Source of the DNA: DATGFB01 sp032160545
GTDB taxonomy: Bacteria > Actinomycetota > Actinomycetes > Mycobacteriales > Jatrophihabitantaceae
Direction of reading: 5' to 3'
Assembly: GCA_032160545.1 (NCBI GenBank)
Contig: JAVHVN010000178.1
Span: forward strand, 1 to 33,370
DNA length: 33,370 nucleotides
Position numbers and translations under genes: made by a program. The first letter of the stretch is position 1. Each line of letters starts with the position of its first letter. Shown piece after piece: positions 1 through 7,611 of the stretch. The notes below the pieces were generated by a model that was not told the DNA's origin, did no database searches, and saw only the letters and a list, made by a program, of their open reading frames with translations.

Positions 1-14
1 CGTCGCGTCCAGGG

Positions 15-1334
15 CTACTTGGACGGAGTCGGCGACCCCGTAGCCGCCGCGGCGCCCGAGGACGAAGACGACGGCGACGGCGTCACCGACGGCGACGGCT
101 TCGGGCCCTTCGCATCGGCCGCGGCGATCGCCGCAGTCACCGCCGCCGACGTGGCGTCCACCTTCTTGCCGTTCACGTACACCGTCGGTGTTCCGGTCAC
201 TCCGCGTTTCGACGCGTTCTCGGTGATCGCCTCGACCAGGGACTTGTGCTGGTCCGTCTGCACGCAACTGGTGAACGTCGTGACCTGTGCCGCCGTCATG
301 CCGGCTTGCTGCGCGTACTTCACGAAGTCCGAGTCAGGACGCCCGTTCGACCCTTCCTTCGGTTGCACGGCCGGCGTGAACAGGATGTCGTGGAACTTGA
401 GGAACAGGTCCGGCGAGACGTCCGCGGCGCACAGCGCAGCGTTCGCCGCGCGGGACGAGTACCGGTTGCCGTTCGAGGACGAGTCGAGGAACGACATGGT
501 GTGGTAGCGCAGCTGCGCCTTGTTGGCACGCGCGTCGGCCTCGAGCGTGGTGTGCGTCGCCGTCTCGAAGTTGAGGCAGTTCGGACACTGGAAATCCTCG
601 TAGATGTCGACGGTGGCGGCAGCCGGCTTGCCGAACGTCACGCCGTTGGCCGCCGTCGCATTCGTCGTGTCGATCGTGCCCGTGATCTTGGCGCGCTTCG
701 CCTGCACGCCCACGCCGATCAGCGCGATCAGCACCACCACGATCGCGAGGGACGAGTTGATGTACAGCGCCCGCTCACGCGCCGCCTTGCGCTTGGCCTC
801 GACCTGGGCCGTGTACTTGCGCGAACCGGCCTCGGTGCGCATGCGCTTGGGCGACGGGGGGTCGACGTAGTCGTGCCGCGCGAGGTACGTCTCGATCGAC
901 AGGTACGTGAGCGGCCAGAGCGCCAGGAGCACCGCGAGCGCGAGCAACCCGATGTCGCGCAGGATCTCCCAGGTGTACTGCGTCGAGCCGTCGGTCAGCC
1001 CGCCGCCGCCGAAACAGCCGCAGGACAGCTTGATCCCGCGCGCCGACGCCTCGACCAGCCCGACGAGGAACACGAGGAACAGCGCCGCCGAGGCGATCGC
1101 CGACAGCCGTACCGCGATGCCGACGATCAGCAGCACGCCGATCGCGACCTCCAGCACCGGCAGCCCGTAGCCGATCCCCTTCGACAGCCACTCCGGCGTG
1201 GCGTCGTACGCGCGCACGTCCTGTACGAACCTGCGGGGGTTGTGCAGCTTGCTGAGCGAAGCCCAGATCCAGACCGCACCGAGGACGAGCCGGACGACGG
1301 TGCCCAGCCAGGGACGCACGCGATACCAGTTCAC
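15..1334 (-). CDS. MauE/DoxX-type membrane domain fused to DsbA-like thioredoxin
   Basis: A 439-aa protein that looks like a two-part thiol-disulfide system. Residues about 10-150 form a four-helix MauE/DoxX-like membrane domain with a Cys pair (C105, C107 in a CGC motif). A basic linker and another membrane helix (about 193-209) follow. Residues about 230-400 form an exported DsbA-like domain with the active site CPNC (250-253) and a cis-proline motif near GTPTVYV. The C-terminal tail is rich in Pro, Ser and Ala. By family, the membrane domain would recycle the redox state of the DsbA domain, which oxidises or isomerises cysteines of exported proteins. It is the last gene of the copper operon, 36 nt after the SCO1 gene, so keeping copper-binding Cys residues reduced or correctly paired is a reasonable inferred role. 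The start is GTG; no strong ribosome site is visible. Domain calls are firm, the substrate is unknown. Confidence 0.85.
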   Translation of the reverse strand: MNWYRVRPWLGTVVRLVLGAVWIWASLSKLHNPRRFVQDVRAYDATPEWLSKGIGYGLPVLEVAIGVLLIVGIAVRLSAIASAALFLVFLVGLVEASARGIKLSCGCFGGGGLTDGSTQYTWEILRDIGLLALAVLLALWPLTYLSIETYLARHDYVDPPSPKRMRTEAGSRKYTAQVEAKRKAARERALYINSSLAIVVVLIALIGVGVQAKRAKITGTIDTTNATAANGVTFGKPAAATVDIYEDFQCPNCLNFETATHTTLEADARANKAQLRYHTMSFLDSSSNGNRYSSRAANAALCAADVSPDLFLKFHDILFTPAVQPKEGSNGRPDSDFVKYAQQAGMTAAQVTTFTSCVQTDQHKSLVEAITENASKRGVTGTPTVYVNGKKVDATSAAVTAAIAAADAKGPKPSPSVTPSPSSSSSGAAAATGSPTPSK

Positions 1335-1370
1335 GAGCGCTGATTGTGCCGTAGCCGGCTGGGGGCGTGC

Positions 1371-1997
1371 TCAGGACTTGGCGACCATCGGCAGGTCGTG
1401 CGCTATCTGCTGCTGCTCATTGGTGCTTTGCAGGAACGTCACCCGCGCGTAGTCGTCGGTTCCGTAGAGCAGCACCTGCGCCGAGTGGGTCTGCCCGTCG
1501 TCCTGGGCGAGCTGGATGTGCGCGGCGGTCTGCGCCGCGTCGATCTCCGGCTGCGTCCCCCGCAGCCCGACGAAAGTCGCGGTCGTACCCGACTGGAAGT
1601 TCGCGAGCCATTTCTGGATCACCGGGCCGGTGTCGCGCTTGACGTCCGTCGAGATGAACACGACGTAGGTCTCCTTCTGCAGCGCGTCGGGCAACGTGTG
1701 CAGGGCGGCACTGATGTCGAACATCGTCGTGGGGCAGACGTCTGGGCAGTTCGTATAGCCGAAGTACACCAGCGTCGGATGCCCCGCAGTGCGCTGGCTG
1801 AACGAGAACTGCTGACCGGTCACGTCCGTCAGGGTGAAGGACGGCCGCGGCTGGGCCGGCTCGAGGCCGAGGCCCTGGTAGCCGTTCGCCGAGCCGCTCT
1901 GCCCGACGAGCTCCGAGGGCTTGGACGAGGGCTTCGAGGACGAGCAGCCGGCCACCGCGGCGACGAGCAGCAGCACAGCGAGCAGGCGGCGGATCAC
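1371..1997 (-). CDS. SCO1/SenC copper-chaperone lipoprotein
   Basis: A 208-aa SCO1/SenC protein, the thioredoxin-fold copper chaperone that serves the CuA centre of cytochrome c oxidase. The signal peptide ends in a lipobox VAGC (C18), so the protein should be anchored to the outer face of the membrane. A Ser/Lys/Pro linker follows, then the SCO fold with the copper motif CPDVC (C84, C88) and the distal ligand His171 in QTHSAQ. All three known ligands are present. Its GTG start overlaps the stop of the PCu(A)C gene (GTGA, 1994-1997), which suggests translational coupling of two proteins known to act together in CuA assembly. Confidence 0.93.
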   Translation of the reverse strand: MIRRLLAVLLLVAAVAGCSSSKPSSKPSELVGQSGSANGYQGLGLEPAQPRPSFTLTDVTGQQFSFSQRTAGHPTLVYFGYTNCPDVCPTTMFDISAALHTLPDALQKETYVVFISTDVKRDTGPVIQKWLANFQSGTTATFVGLRGTQPEIDAAQTAAHIQLAQDDGQTHSAQVLLYGTDDYARVTFLQSTNEQQQIAHDLPMVAKS

Positions 1998-2524
1998 TTG
2001 GTTGCTCCGGTGGTAGGGGAACTGGAGGGGGAATTCGTGGCGCCGGGCGCCGGCTGCCCGAACGGGACCACCGGTGCCGCGACCGTGATCGGTCCGGCGT
2101 CCGCGAAGACGAGTTCGAGATTCACGGTCTGCCCGGCGCGCAGCGGCCCGAACAGCCCGCCGATCATCACGTGCCCGTTGCCCACCGACAGTACGAGGCT
2201 GCCGTGGGCGGGGATCGTCACACCGCCGGAGATCGCGGTCATGGTGCCGTTGACCTCGGTGTGCAGGACGGCCGTGGCGCCCGCGCCCGTGGCCACGGAC
2301 TCCAGCACGTCGGGACGATCGGTGGTGTTGTAGACGGTGAAGTACGCCGCCGCCTCGGTAGCCGGCGGCACCGGCGGACGCACGAAGGCATCGCTGACGA
2401 CGATCGGGGCCGCGCCGGTCGAACCTGTGGCCGACGCCGTGGCCAGTGGCACGGCGCCGCGGATCAGGCCGGCCACGCCGAGAGCGGCGACGGCCAGACC
2501 GGCGGCGATGGCGAACCGATTCAC
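1994..2524 (-). CDS. PCu(A)C-family periplasmic copper chaperone
   Basis: A 176-aa copper chaperone of the PCu(A)C (DUF461) family, which passes Cu(I) to SCO proteins or directly to the CuA site. An N-terminal hydrophobic segment (about 4-24) is a signal peptide or anchor. The likely ligands are His88, Met95, His118 and Met120. The Met-to-HxM spacing matches the family, but the His-to-Met spacing is six residues instead of the usual ten, so the site is a variant. The C-terminal tail is Pro/Ser/Thr-rich. The frame is open upstream, but the GTG at 2524 is chosen because it gives the signal peptide immediately and overlaps the YcnI stop (GTGA, 2521-2524). The 3' end overlaps the SCO1 start in the same way. 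Confidence 0.87.
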   Translation of the reverse strand: MNRFAIAAGLAVAALGVAGLIRGAVPLATASATGSTGAAPIVVSDAFVRPPVPPATEAAAYFTVYNTTDRPDVLESVATGAGATAVLHTEVNGTMTAISGGVTIPAHGSLVLSVGNGHVMIGGLFGPLRAGQTVNLELVFADAGPITVAAPVVPFGQPAPGATNSPSSSPTTGATK

Positions 2525-3231
2525 CCGCGTTGCCCCTTCAGCTTCGCTCGCGTGACCGTCGCGATGCTCAGTGCCGCCGCGGCCAGGACCAGAGCGATGA
2601 TCGACAAGGTCACCGGGCCGGTGTTGCTCGCGGACTTCGCAGCGACGGCGGTCGCCGTGGCGGCAGCGGTCGGCGCGGCAGCCGAGGCGCCGGCCTTCGC
2701 GAGCGTCACCGACGGCGCCGGGTGGTCGGGCTCGGTCGTACTGCCGGGCGCCGGCGTCTCGTTCCACGCCACCTGGGAACCGTCGCTGTAGACCTGGATC
2801 GCGCGCAGCGTCAGCGTGTCCGTCATCGGCAGCGGCCCGGCGCTCACGTTGAACTCGTCGAACTCCCCCGGCTTGATCGCCGTGGCCGCCGAGTCGGCCT
2901 TCCAGTCGATCTCGCTCACCGCTTCGGTCACGTCGCCGTCGTCGGTCTTGATCGGGGCGGCGAGCTTGACCGTCTTGGTCGTGAAGCTCCAACCCGGGTG
3001 CGGTTGCACGGCGACCGATGCGATCGGGGTGTCGGTCGGCAGCTGTACCCGCAGGGCGATCGTCGACGCGGTGGCGCTCTCGGTCGGCACCCGGATCGTC
3101 AGCACTGCGTCCCCGCCCTGCGTCGCGTCCGGCGCCACCACGGTCACGTGCGCGGAAGCCGGTCCGGCCAGCGCGAAGATCCCGAGTGCGACCGCCGCGA
3201 TGCCGCCGCAGAGCACGTGCAGTCGCTTCAT
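2521..3231 (-). CDS. YcnI-like (DUF1775) copper-binding membrane-anchored protein
   Basis: About 236 aa. The signal peptide ends in ASA and the mature protein begins with HVTVVAPDA, so an N-terminal His (H28 of the precursor) is exposed. In YcnI this residue forms the monohistidine brace that binds Cu(II). The DUF1775 beta-sandwich (about 28-165) is followed by an Ala/Thr-rich linker and a C-terminal membrane helix (about 205-228) with a short basic tail. YcnI proteins normally sit beside CopC/CopD genes, as here. The ATG at 3231 is preferred over the GTG one codon upstream because a GGGGAA ribosome site lies at good distance. It follows the CopCD gene by 16 nt and overlaps the next gene by 4 bp. 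Confidence 0.9.
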   Translation of the reverse strand: MKRLHVLCGGIAAVALGIFALAGPASAHVTVVAPDATQGGDAVLTIRVPTESATASTIALRVQLPTDTPIASVAVQPHPGWSFTTKTVKLAAPIKTDDGDVTEAVSEIDWKADSAATAIKPGEFDEFNVSAGPLPMTDTLTLRAIQVYSDGSQVAWNETPAPGSTTEPDHPAPSVTLAKAGASAAAPTAAATATAVAAKSASNTGPVTLSIIALVLAAAALSIATVTRAKLKGQRG

Positions 3232-3247
3232 CACTTCCCCATGTTCG

Positions 3248-4945
3248 TCAGTACAGGTGCAGGTGGACGTCGGTGGTCGTGGCGTCGAACTCGGACGTGC
3301 TCACGATGAGCTGGATCACCCAGTCACCGGCACTCGGTAGCTGGACGCCGCTAGCACCGTACTGATCGGGGCCTGTGGGCCGCAGACCGAGCGGGATGGG
3401 GCCGAGTTGCTTCGAGGGCAGGGCCGCGGTACCAGTGACCGAGGTCGGCTTCGCACCACCGTCGACCTCGACGTTCGCGGTGACCGTGCCGTGCGTGCCG
3501 GGGTCGATCGTGACGGTTACCGACTGCCCCTTGCCCAGTGCGGAGCTCGCGCTGACCGGCCGCTGGTGCGCGACCGCGAGCGCCTCCTTGCCGCGCGGCT
3601 GGGCCACCAGCAGGGACGTGGCGCCGAGTACGACGAAAGCCACGAGCACCTCGGCCAGCACAGCCCGCCGGATGCGTACGGCCGACACCGCCAACGGCAC
3701 GTCGGGCGCCTCGGATTCGGCCGACAACTCGGTGTCGCTCATTGCGTACGCGACGCGCATCGGCGCCCAACGCTGCTGCACCACCCGCCGCGACACGGTT
3801 GCCACCGCGATGATCACCACGAACAGGAGGACCTTGAAGGCGACGATCTCGCCGTACGCCGTGGAGAAGACTGCGTCCCACGTGCCGACGCCCCGCCACG
3901 CCGCGTACGTCCCGGTGACCGCCATCAGGACGACCGCGGTCAACGACACGCGCGACACCACCGGCAGCACGGCGGCCAGCTCGCCGGGCTCGCGGCGCGG
4001 CAGCACCGCGAAGAGCAGCATCGTCAGGCCGCCGATCCACGCGGCCATGGAGGTGACGTGTACCGCGTCGGCGGCGATCGACAGGGCCGCCGGGGACGTG
4101 GTGGCCGCATGCCCGGCGCCGCTGAACGTGAGGGCAACACCGGCGGCGAGCGGCCACGCAACGTGCTCGATCCGGGACCGTTCGCGCGAGAGCGCCCAGC
4201 CGAGCAGGACCGCCAGTGCGCCCAGCAGCAACAGCCGCAACGAGTGGTAGTGCCCGTAGTTCGAGTGCAGGGTCGCGTCCAGCAGCGTCCGGTTGGCGAG
4301 GTCGCCGAGGCCGGTGCCCGCCGTGTACGGCCCCTGAAGAAGCACTTCGAGCACGGCGCCAAGCGCCACCAGGCCCCAGCCGGACCAGACGAGCCGGCGC
4401 GCGCGCCGCTCGTCCCGCCCCTGCGGCCAGACGGTCAGCAACAGCCACCCGCCGCCCAGCGCCGCGAAGCCGGCGAACGACACCCATCGGCTGAGGTCGA
4501 GCGCCGTCGACACCGTGTGGTTCACGGTCGAGGTGCCGCTCGGCGCGGCGCTGAGCACGCCGTTGCCGACGACGAAGCGCACGGTGCCGGCGACCGGGTG
4601 CGAGTCGGCCGACACGACGCGGAAGCTCTCCGTGTACGTGCCGTCGCCGAGGCCGGCCTTGAGCGCGACGGCGACCTTGCGACCGTCCCCACCGGGATGC
4701 GCTGCGCTGCCGGAGTCGACACGCGTGCCGTGGGAGTCGACGACGTGCAGGTAGCCACCGCCGCCGAGGCCGACCGCCTCGTCGAAGGCGATCGTGACCG
4801 AACTCGGCGCCGCGGCGAGGCGAGCGCCGTCGACGGGGTCGGACGCGACCACGGATGCGTGCGCCGACGCCGAGGCGGCAAGTACCGTGCCGGCGCCCAA
4901 CAGCCCGCCGAGAAGCACGCTCAGCGCGACCAATCGGCGGCGCAT
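3248..4945 (-). CDS. CopC-CopD fusion copper-import protein (YcnJ-like)
   Basis: A 565-aa fusion of a copper-binding CopC domain and a CopD membrane domain. After the signal peptide the mature CopC part starts at His29 (HASVVASDP), and a second site motif D114-S-H116 is present. His1 plus DxH is the ligand set of Cu(II)-only CopC proteins. Residues about 150-450 contain roughly eight membrane helices with conserved His residues (for example in the segment YGHYHSLRL), typical of CopD. A C-terminal extracytoplasmic domain of about 110 residues follows, as in actinobacterial and Bacillus YcnJ proteins. The family is linked to copper uptake. The ATG overlaps the stop of the DUF3817 gene (ATGA, 4942-4945). 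Confidence 0.92.
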   Translation of the reverse strand: MRRRLVALSVLLGGLLGAGTVLAASASAHASVVASDPVDGARLAAAPSSVTIAFDEAVGLGGGGYLHVVDSHGTRVDSGSAAHPGGDGRKVAVALKAGLGDGTYTESFRVVSADSHPVAGTVRFVVGNGVLSAAPSGTSTVNHTVSTALDLSRWVSFAGFAALGGGWLLLTVWPQGRDERRARRLVWSGWGLVALGAVLEVLLQGPYTAGTGLGDLANRTLLDATLHSNYGHYHSLRLLLLGALAVLLGWALSRERSRIEHVAWPLAAGVALTFSGAGHAATTSPAALSIAADAVHVTSMAAWIGGLTMLLFAVLPRREPGELAAVLPVVSRVSLTAVVLMAVTGTYAAWRGVGTWDAVFSTAYGEIVAFKVLLFVVIIAVATVSRRVVQQRWAPMRVAYAMSDTELSAESEAPDVPLAVSAVRIRRAVLAEVLVAFVVLGATSLLVAQPRGKEALAVAHQRPVSASSALGKGQSVTVTIDPGTHGTVTANVEVDGGAKPTSVTGTAALPSKQLGPIPLGLRPTGPDQYGASGVQLPSAGDWVIQLIVSTSEFDATTTDVHLHLY

Positions 4946-5271
4946 CAGCTGCGCGCCCGCACCTCGCGGGTGATCCGGCGCTCGGCGATGAAGGACGCGA
5001 ACGGGATCGTGCCGCAGGCCATGACGATGACCAGCTTGATCGGGTTCCAGCGCAGCCGGATGCCCAGATCGAGCGTCGCGAGCAGGTACACCATGAAGAG
5101 GAATCCGTGGGTTACGCCGATCACGGACGTGGGGCCGGGCATGTGCGCCCCGTACTTCAACGGCACGGCGACGAGGACGAGCGCGAGCAGCAACGCGCCG
5201 GTCGTGAACGCCATGATGCGGTAGCGGAGCAGCGGTCCGGCGATCTTCCCGCTCACTGCGGTGGCGGTCAT
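4945..5271 (-). CDS. DUF3817 integral membrane protein
   Basis: A 108-aa protein of the DUF3817 family. It has three hydrophobic segments (about 18-38, 52-70, 76-95) and the typical motif GVTHGFLFMVYLLATLDL in the second, with a conserved His. The molecular function is not known; DUF3817 proteins are common in actinobacteria. Here it is coupled at both ends: its ATG overlaps the stop of the upstream gene (ATGA, 5268-5271) and its stop overlaps the CopCD start. That places it firmly in the copper operon and suggests a role in membrane or respiratory function, which is inference from position only. Confidence 0.85.
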   Translation of the reverse strand: MTATAVSGKIAGPLLRYRIMAFTTGALLLALVLVAVPLKYGAHMPGPTSVIGVTHGFLFMVYLLATLDLGIRLRWNPIKLVIVMACGTIPFASFIAERRITREVRARS

Positions 5272-5666
5272 CTCGACGTCCTCTTCCTTGCCGCGTCGCG
5301 CTTGGCCAGCCGGGCGAGATAGTCGTTGTACGCCGCCTGCTCGCGGTCGAGCACCGGAGCGGTCTGCGGCATCACGTAGCGACGGTAGGCGACCGGCTGG
5401 TCATCGGCCGCGGCAGCCTCAGCAGCCTGGAAGGCGGGATCGTCGCGGTGCAACGCGTCGCGCATCACCCGCAACCACATTCCGACGAGGAACAGGCTGA
5501 ACACCCACCACTGCAGGGCATAACCGAAGTTCTGCAGGCTGAAGTGCTTGTGCTCGCTGACTGTCAACTGCCATCGACCGAGGAACACCATCGCCACCGC
5601 GGCGGCGATGACCACGAGGTGGAGCAGCAGCCAGCCCGGCCTGAGCAGCTCCCGCTTGCGCGCCAC
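5268..5666 (-). CDS. Small two-helix membrane protein, first gene of the copper operon
   Basis: A 132-aa protein with two membrane helices (about 10-30 and 50-66) and a charged, Ala-rich cytoplasmic tail of about 65 residues. The N-terminus (PGWLLLHLVVIAAAVAMVFLG followed by RWQL) resembles the first helix of SURF1-like cytochrome oxidase assembly factors, but the SURF1 core domain is absent. Similar short proteins occur in actinobacteria without a known function. It overlaps the DUF3817 gene by 4 bp and is the promoter-proximal gene of the seven-gene operon. The start is GTG at 5666 with no clear ribosome site, so the true start or a leaderless transcript is uncertain. Confidence 0.72.
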   Translation of the reverse strand: MARKRELLRPGWLLLHLVVIAAAVAMVFLGRWQLTVSEHKHFSLQNFGYALQWWVFSLFLVGMWLRVMRDALHRDDPAFQAAEAAAADDQPVAYRRYVMPQTAPVLDREQAAYNDYLARLAKRDAARKRTSR

Positions 5667-5686
5667 GGATCCAGGGTACGGGGGCA

Positions 5687-5701
5687 GGGGCTACAAGCCC
5701 C
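5687..5701. terminator. Short hairpin between FMN reductase and copper operon
   Basis: A perfect inverted repeat GGGGCT-N3-AGCCCC. It lies downstream of the FMN reductase stop (5740) and upstream of the first copper-operon gene (5666). There is no U-tract, so it may be a weak terminator of the reductase transcript, or an element in the copper operon leader. It does not match the CsoR operator layout. Confidence 0.35.
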
Positions 5702-5739
5702 CACCTCCGGCGGCCCGACGGGACGTCCGACGGCGCGGG

Positions 5740-6315
5740 TCAGGCCGCGGCGGCGACCTTGGCGCGAAGCGGTTCCAGCGCCGCGCTCCACGCGATGACC
5801 TGGTCCAGCAGGGTGTCCAGGGCCGCCGTGTTGTAGTCACCGGGCTTGAACACGCTGAAGTTCTCGAACTCGGTCAGCAACGACAACGCCACCTGCTGAC
5901 GGACGTCCGCCATCTGGAGTTCGCCGGCGATCAGGCGCAGGTGCTCGGCGGCACGCGCCCCGCCGACGCCGCCGTAGGACACGAATCCCACTGCCTTGTT
6001 GTTCCACTCCGCGTAGAGGTAGTCGATGGCGTTCTTCAGGACGCCCGACGTCGAGTGGTTGTACTCGGGCGTCACCATCACGAAGCCGTCGAATTCGGCG
6101 ATCTTGGCAGCCCACTGCTTGGTGTGCGGGTTCTGGTACTGCCCCATCGTGGGCGGATAGGCCTCGTCGAGATGCGGCAACGGGTAGTCGGCGAGGTCGA
6201 TCAGTTCGAACTCCGCGTCCGAACGCTGCTCGGCGCGCGCGAGGACCCACTTGGCGACCTGCTCGCCGTTGCGGCCCGGGCGGGTACTGCCGAGGATGAT
6301 GCCGATCCTGGTCAT
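5740..6315 (-). CDS. NADPH-dependent FMN reductase family protein
   Basis: A 191-aa flavodoxin-fold oxidoreductase of the NADPH:FMN reductase/azoreductase family. It shows the FMN phosphate-binding loop GSTRPGRNG (9-17), the flavin-contacting motif TPEYNHS (about 82-88) and the glycine-rich YGGVGGARAAEHLR segment. Such enzymes are cytosolic and reduce FMN, quinones, azo or nitro compounds. The substrate cannot be told from sequence. The ATG has a GGGAG ribosome site five bases upstream. It is divergent from a marR gene with two palindromes in the shared 87-bp region, so it is very likely the regulated target of that repressor, possibly induced by electrophiles or quinones. Confidence 0.92.
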   Translation of the reverse strand: MTRIGIILGSTRPGRNGEQVAKWVLARAEQRSDAEFELIDLADYPLPHLDEAYPPTMGQYQNPHTKQWAAKIAEFDGFVMVTPEYNHSTSGVLKNAIDYLYAEWNNKAVGFVSYGGVGGARAAEHLRLIAGELQMADVRQQVALSLLTEFENFSVFKPGDYNTAALDTLLDQVIAWSAALEPLRAKVAAAA

Positions 6316-6339
6316 TGCAACTCCCGAGTCTCGACCGAT

Positions 6340-6363
6340 TTATTTGCTTCGTGAAGCAAATAA
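6340..6363. promoter_or_regulatory. MarR operator candidate O1 (perfect palindrome)
   Basis: Perfect inverted repeat TTATTTGCTT-N4-AAGCAAATAA. It is AT-rich in a GC-rich genome. It lies about 25 bp upstream of the FMN reductase ATG, over the region where that promoter's -10 and start site should be (a TTGACA -35 hexamer is on the minus strand at 6383-6378). Repressor binding here would block the reductase promoter. Confidence 0.8.
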
Positions 6364-6365
6364 CT

Positions 6366-6394
6366 CTGGACGTGCTTTGTCAAGCAAGTAGCCT
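6366..6394 (+). promoter_or_regulatory. Candidate marR promoter giving a leaderless mRNA
   Basis: CTGGAC (6366-6371) and TAGCCT (6389-6394) are separated by 17 bp. Transcription would start about 6400-6403, at or next to the GTG start codon at 6403. This fits the lack of a ribosome site before marR and suggests a leaderless transcript, common in actinobacteria. Confidence 0.5.
6373..6386. promoter_or_regulatory. MarR operator candidate O2
   Basis: Inverted repeat TGCTT-N4-AAGCA, the same core and spacer as the palindrome at 6340-6363; the two centres are 28 bp apart. It overlaps the TTGACA -35 hexamer of the reductase promoter and lies between the -35 and -10 candidates of the marR promoter. 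One protein could therefore repress both genes. Confidence 0.72.
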
Positions 6395-6402
6395 GTGAAC
6401 TT

Positions 6403-6927
6403 GTGGAGACCAGTCCGCAGCCCGAGCCCGTGAACGCGCTGAACGCCGACGAAGAGGCGTTCCTGCGGGCCTTCGGGCGCGCCATGACGGTCGTCCCTCG
6501 GGTCTTCGATGCCGAGTTGCAGCGTGCACAGGGCATCGCCGCCAGCGAGTACATGGCGCTGATGCACTTGTCCGAGGCGCCCGAGCGACGGTTGCGGATG
6601 AGCGAGCTGGCGTTCGCGTGCGCGCTGTCCCTCAGCGGCATGACCCGCATAGTCAGCCGGCTCGAAGTCGACGGGCTGGTCACGCGCGAGCGGAGCGCCA
6701 GCGACGGCCGTGGCTGGAACGCCGTGCTGACCGACGAAGGCCTGGCCCGCCTGGAGCTGGCGTGGCCGACACACCTGACCAGCGTCCGGCGGCACGTTAT
6801 CGACCACCTCGACGAGGTGGACCTCCCCAAGCTCACCGCTGCGCTTCAGCGGTTCGGGACCGGAACGCCCTGCGGCGACGCGATCGACGCATGCGCCGAA
6901 GGGCTGCCCCTGCCGACCGAGGACTAG
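6403..6927 (+). CDS. MarR-family transcriptional regulator
   Basis: A 174-aa winged-helix regulator. The MarR fold spans about 15-150: dimerisation helix at the N-terminus, recognition helix around LSLSGMTRIVSRLEVDGLV (about 75-93), and the wing with TRERSASDGRGWNAVLT (about 94-110), including the family's D-x-R motif. It probably represses itself and the divergent FMN reductase gene through the two palindromes at 6340-6363 and 6373-6386. The GTG at 6403 is chosen because a promoter-like pair places the transcript start there; a second in-frame GTG at 6430 is possible. Its stop overlaps the stop of the convergent response regulator gene by 4 bp (CTAG). The inducing ligand is unknown. Confidence 0.92.
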   Translation: METSPQPEPVNALNADEEAFLRAFGRAMTVVPRVFDAELQRAQGIAASEYMALMHLSEAPERRLRMSELAFACALSLSGMTRIVSRLEVDGLVTRERSASDGRGWNAVLTDEGLARLELAWPTHLTSVRRHVIDHLDEVDLPKLTAALQRFGTGTPCGDAIDACAEGLPLPTED

Positions 6928-7595
6928 ATGCGGCGGACCTCCGAGCCGTACACGGCAGCCTGGGTGCGCCGCTCCATCCCCAGCTTCGACAGCAGCCCGG
7001 ACACGTAATTCTTCACGGTCTTCTCGGCGAGGAACAGTCGTTCGCCGATCTGCCGGTTCGTCAGCCCGTCGGTGATGAGCTGGAGGATCTCGCGCTCGCG
7101 TTCGCTGAGCGCGTTCAGCCGCGCATCCTGCGGCTCGCCCTCGCGCAACCGGGTCAGCAGCTTCTCGGTGACCGCGGGGTCGAGCAGCGACTTGCCCGCC
7201 GCCACCTGCCGGATCGCGTCGACCAGGCTGTTACCGCGGATCTCCTTGAGCAGGTACCCGGCCGCGCCTGCCATGACGGCCGCGAACAGCGCGTTGTTGT
7301 CGTCGTAGGAGGTGAGGATCAGGCATCGCGTCTCGGGGAGTGCCGAGCGGATGTCGCGGCACACGTCGATGCCGCTGCCGTCGGGCAGCCGACCGTCCAG
7401 CACCGCGACCCGCGGGCGGACCGCTGGAATCCGGATCAGCGCCTCGGCAGCCGTCCCAGCCTCCCCGACCACGCAGATGTCCGGTTCGGCCTCGAGCAGA
7501 TCGGCGATGCCCCGCCGGACGATCTCGTGATCGTCGAGCAGGAAGACGCTGATCGGCTCATCGGGTCTCACCTGCTGCACTGCGGCGTCGGTCAT
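6924..7595 (-). CDS. NarL/LuxR-family response regulator, DevR/DosR-like
   Basis: A 223-aa response regulator closely resembling mycobacterial DevR (DosR), the hypoxia/NO dormancy regulator. The receiver domain has the acidic pair DD in FLLDDHE, the phospho-acceptor Asp in VLDGRLPDG, the switch Thr in LTSY and the Lys in YLLKEIRG. The C-terminal LuxR-type HTH contains the DosR-like stretches GLTNRQIGERLFLAEKTV and LGMERRTQAAV. The ATG at 7595 is preferred to that at 7640: it has AAGGA upstream, and the extra 15 codons would cover a perfect palindrome. No sensor kinase gene is in the window. Neighbouring catalase and hemerythrin genes fit a redox or oxygen-stress regulon, but that link is inferred. 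Confidence 0.9.
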   Translation of the reverse strand: MTDAAVQQVRPDEPISVFLLDDHEIVRRGIADLLEAEPDICVVGEAGTAAEALIRIPAVRPRVAVLDGRLPDGSGIDVCRDIRSALPETRCLILTSYDDNNALFAAVMAGAAGYLLKEIRGNSLVDAIRQVAAGKSLLDPAVTEKLLTRLREGEPQDARLNALSEREREILQLITDGLTNRQIGERLFLAEKTVKNYVSGLLSKLGMERRTQAAVYGSEVRRI

Positions 7596-7611
7596 CGCGC
7601 GCACGTCCTTC

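Noticed and set aside
246..1343. Long plus-strand open frame opposite the MauE/DsbA fusion
   Set aside because: Arg/Asp-rich low-complexity translation typical of the antisense of GC-rich coding DNA; the minus-strand gene has clear domains.
5687..5701. Hairpin before the copper operon as a CsoR operator
   Set aside because: It lacks the TACCC/GGGTA-type arms of CsoR sites; kept only as a hairpin.
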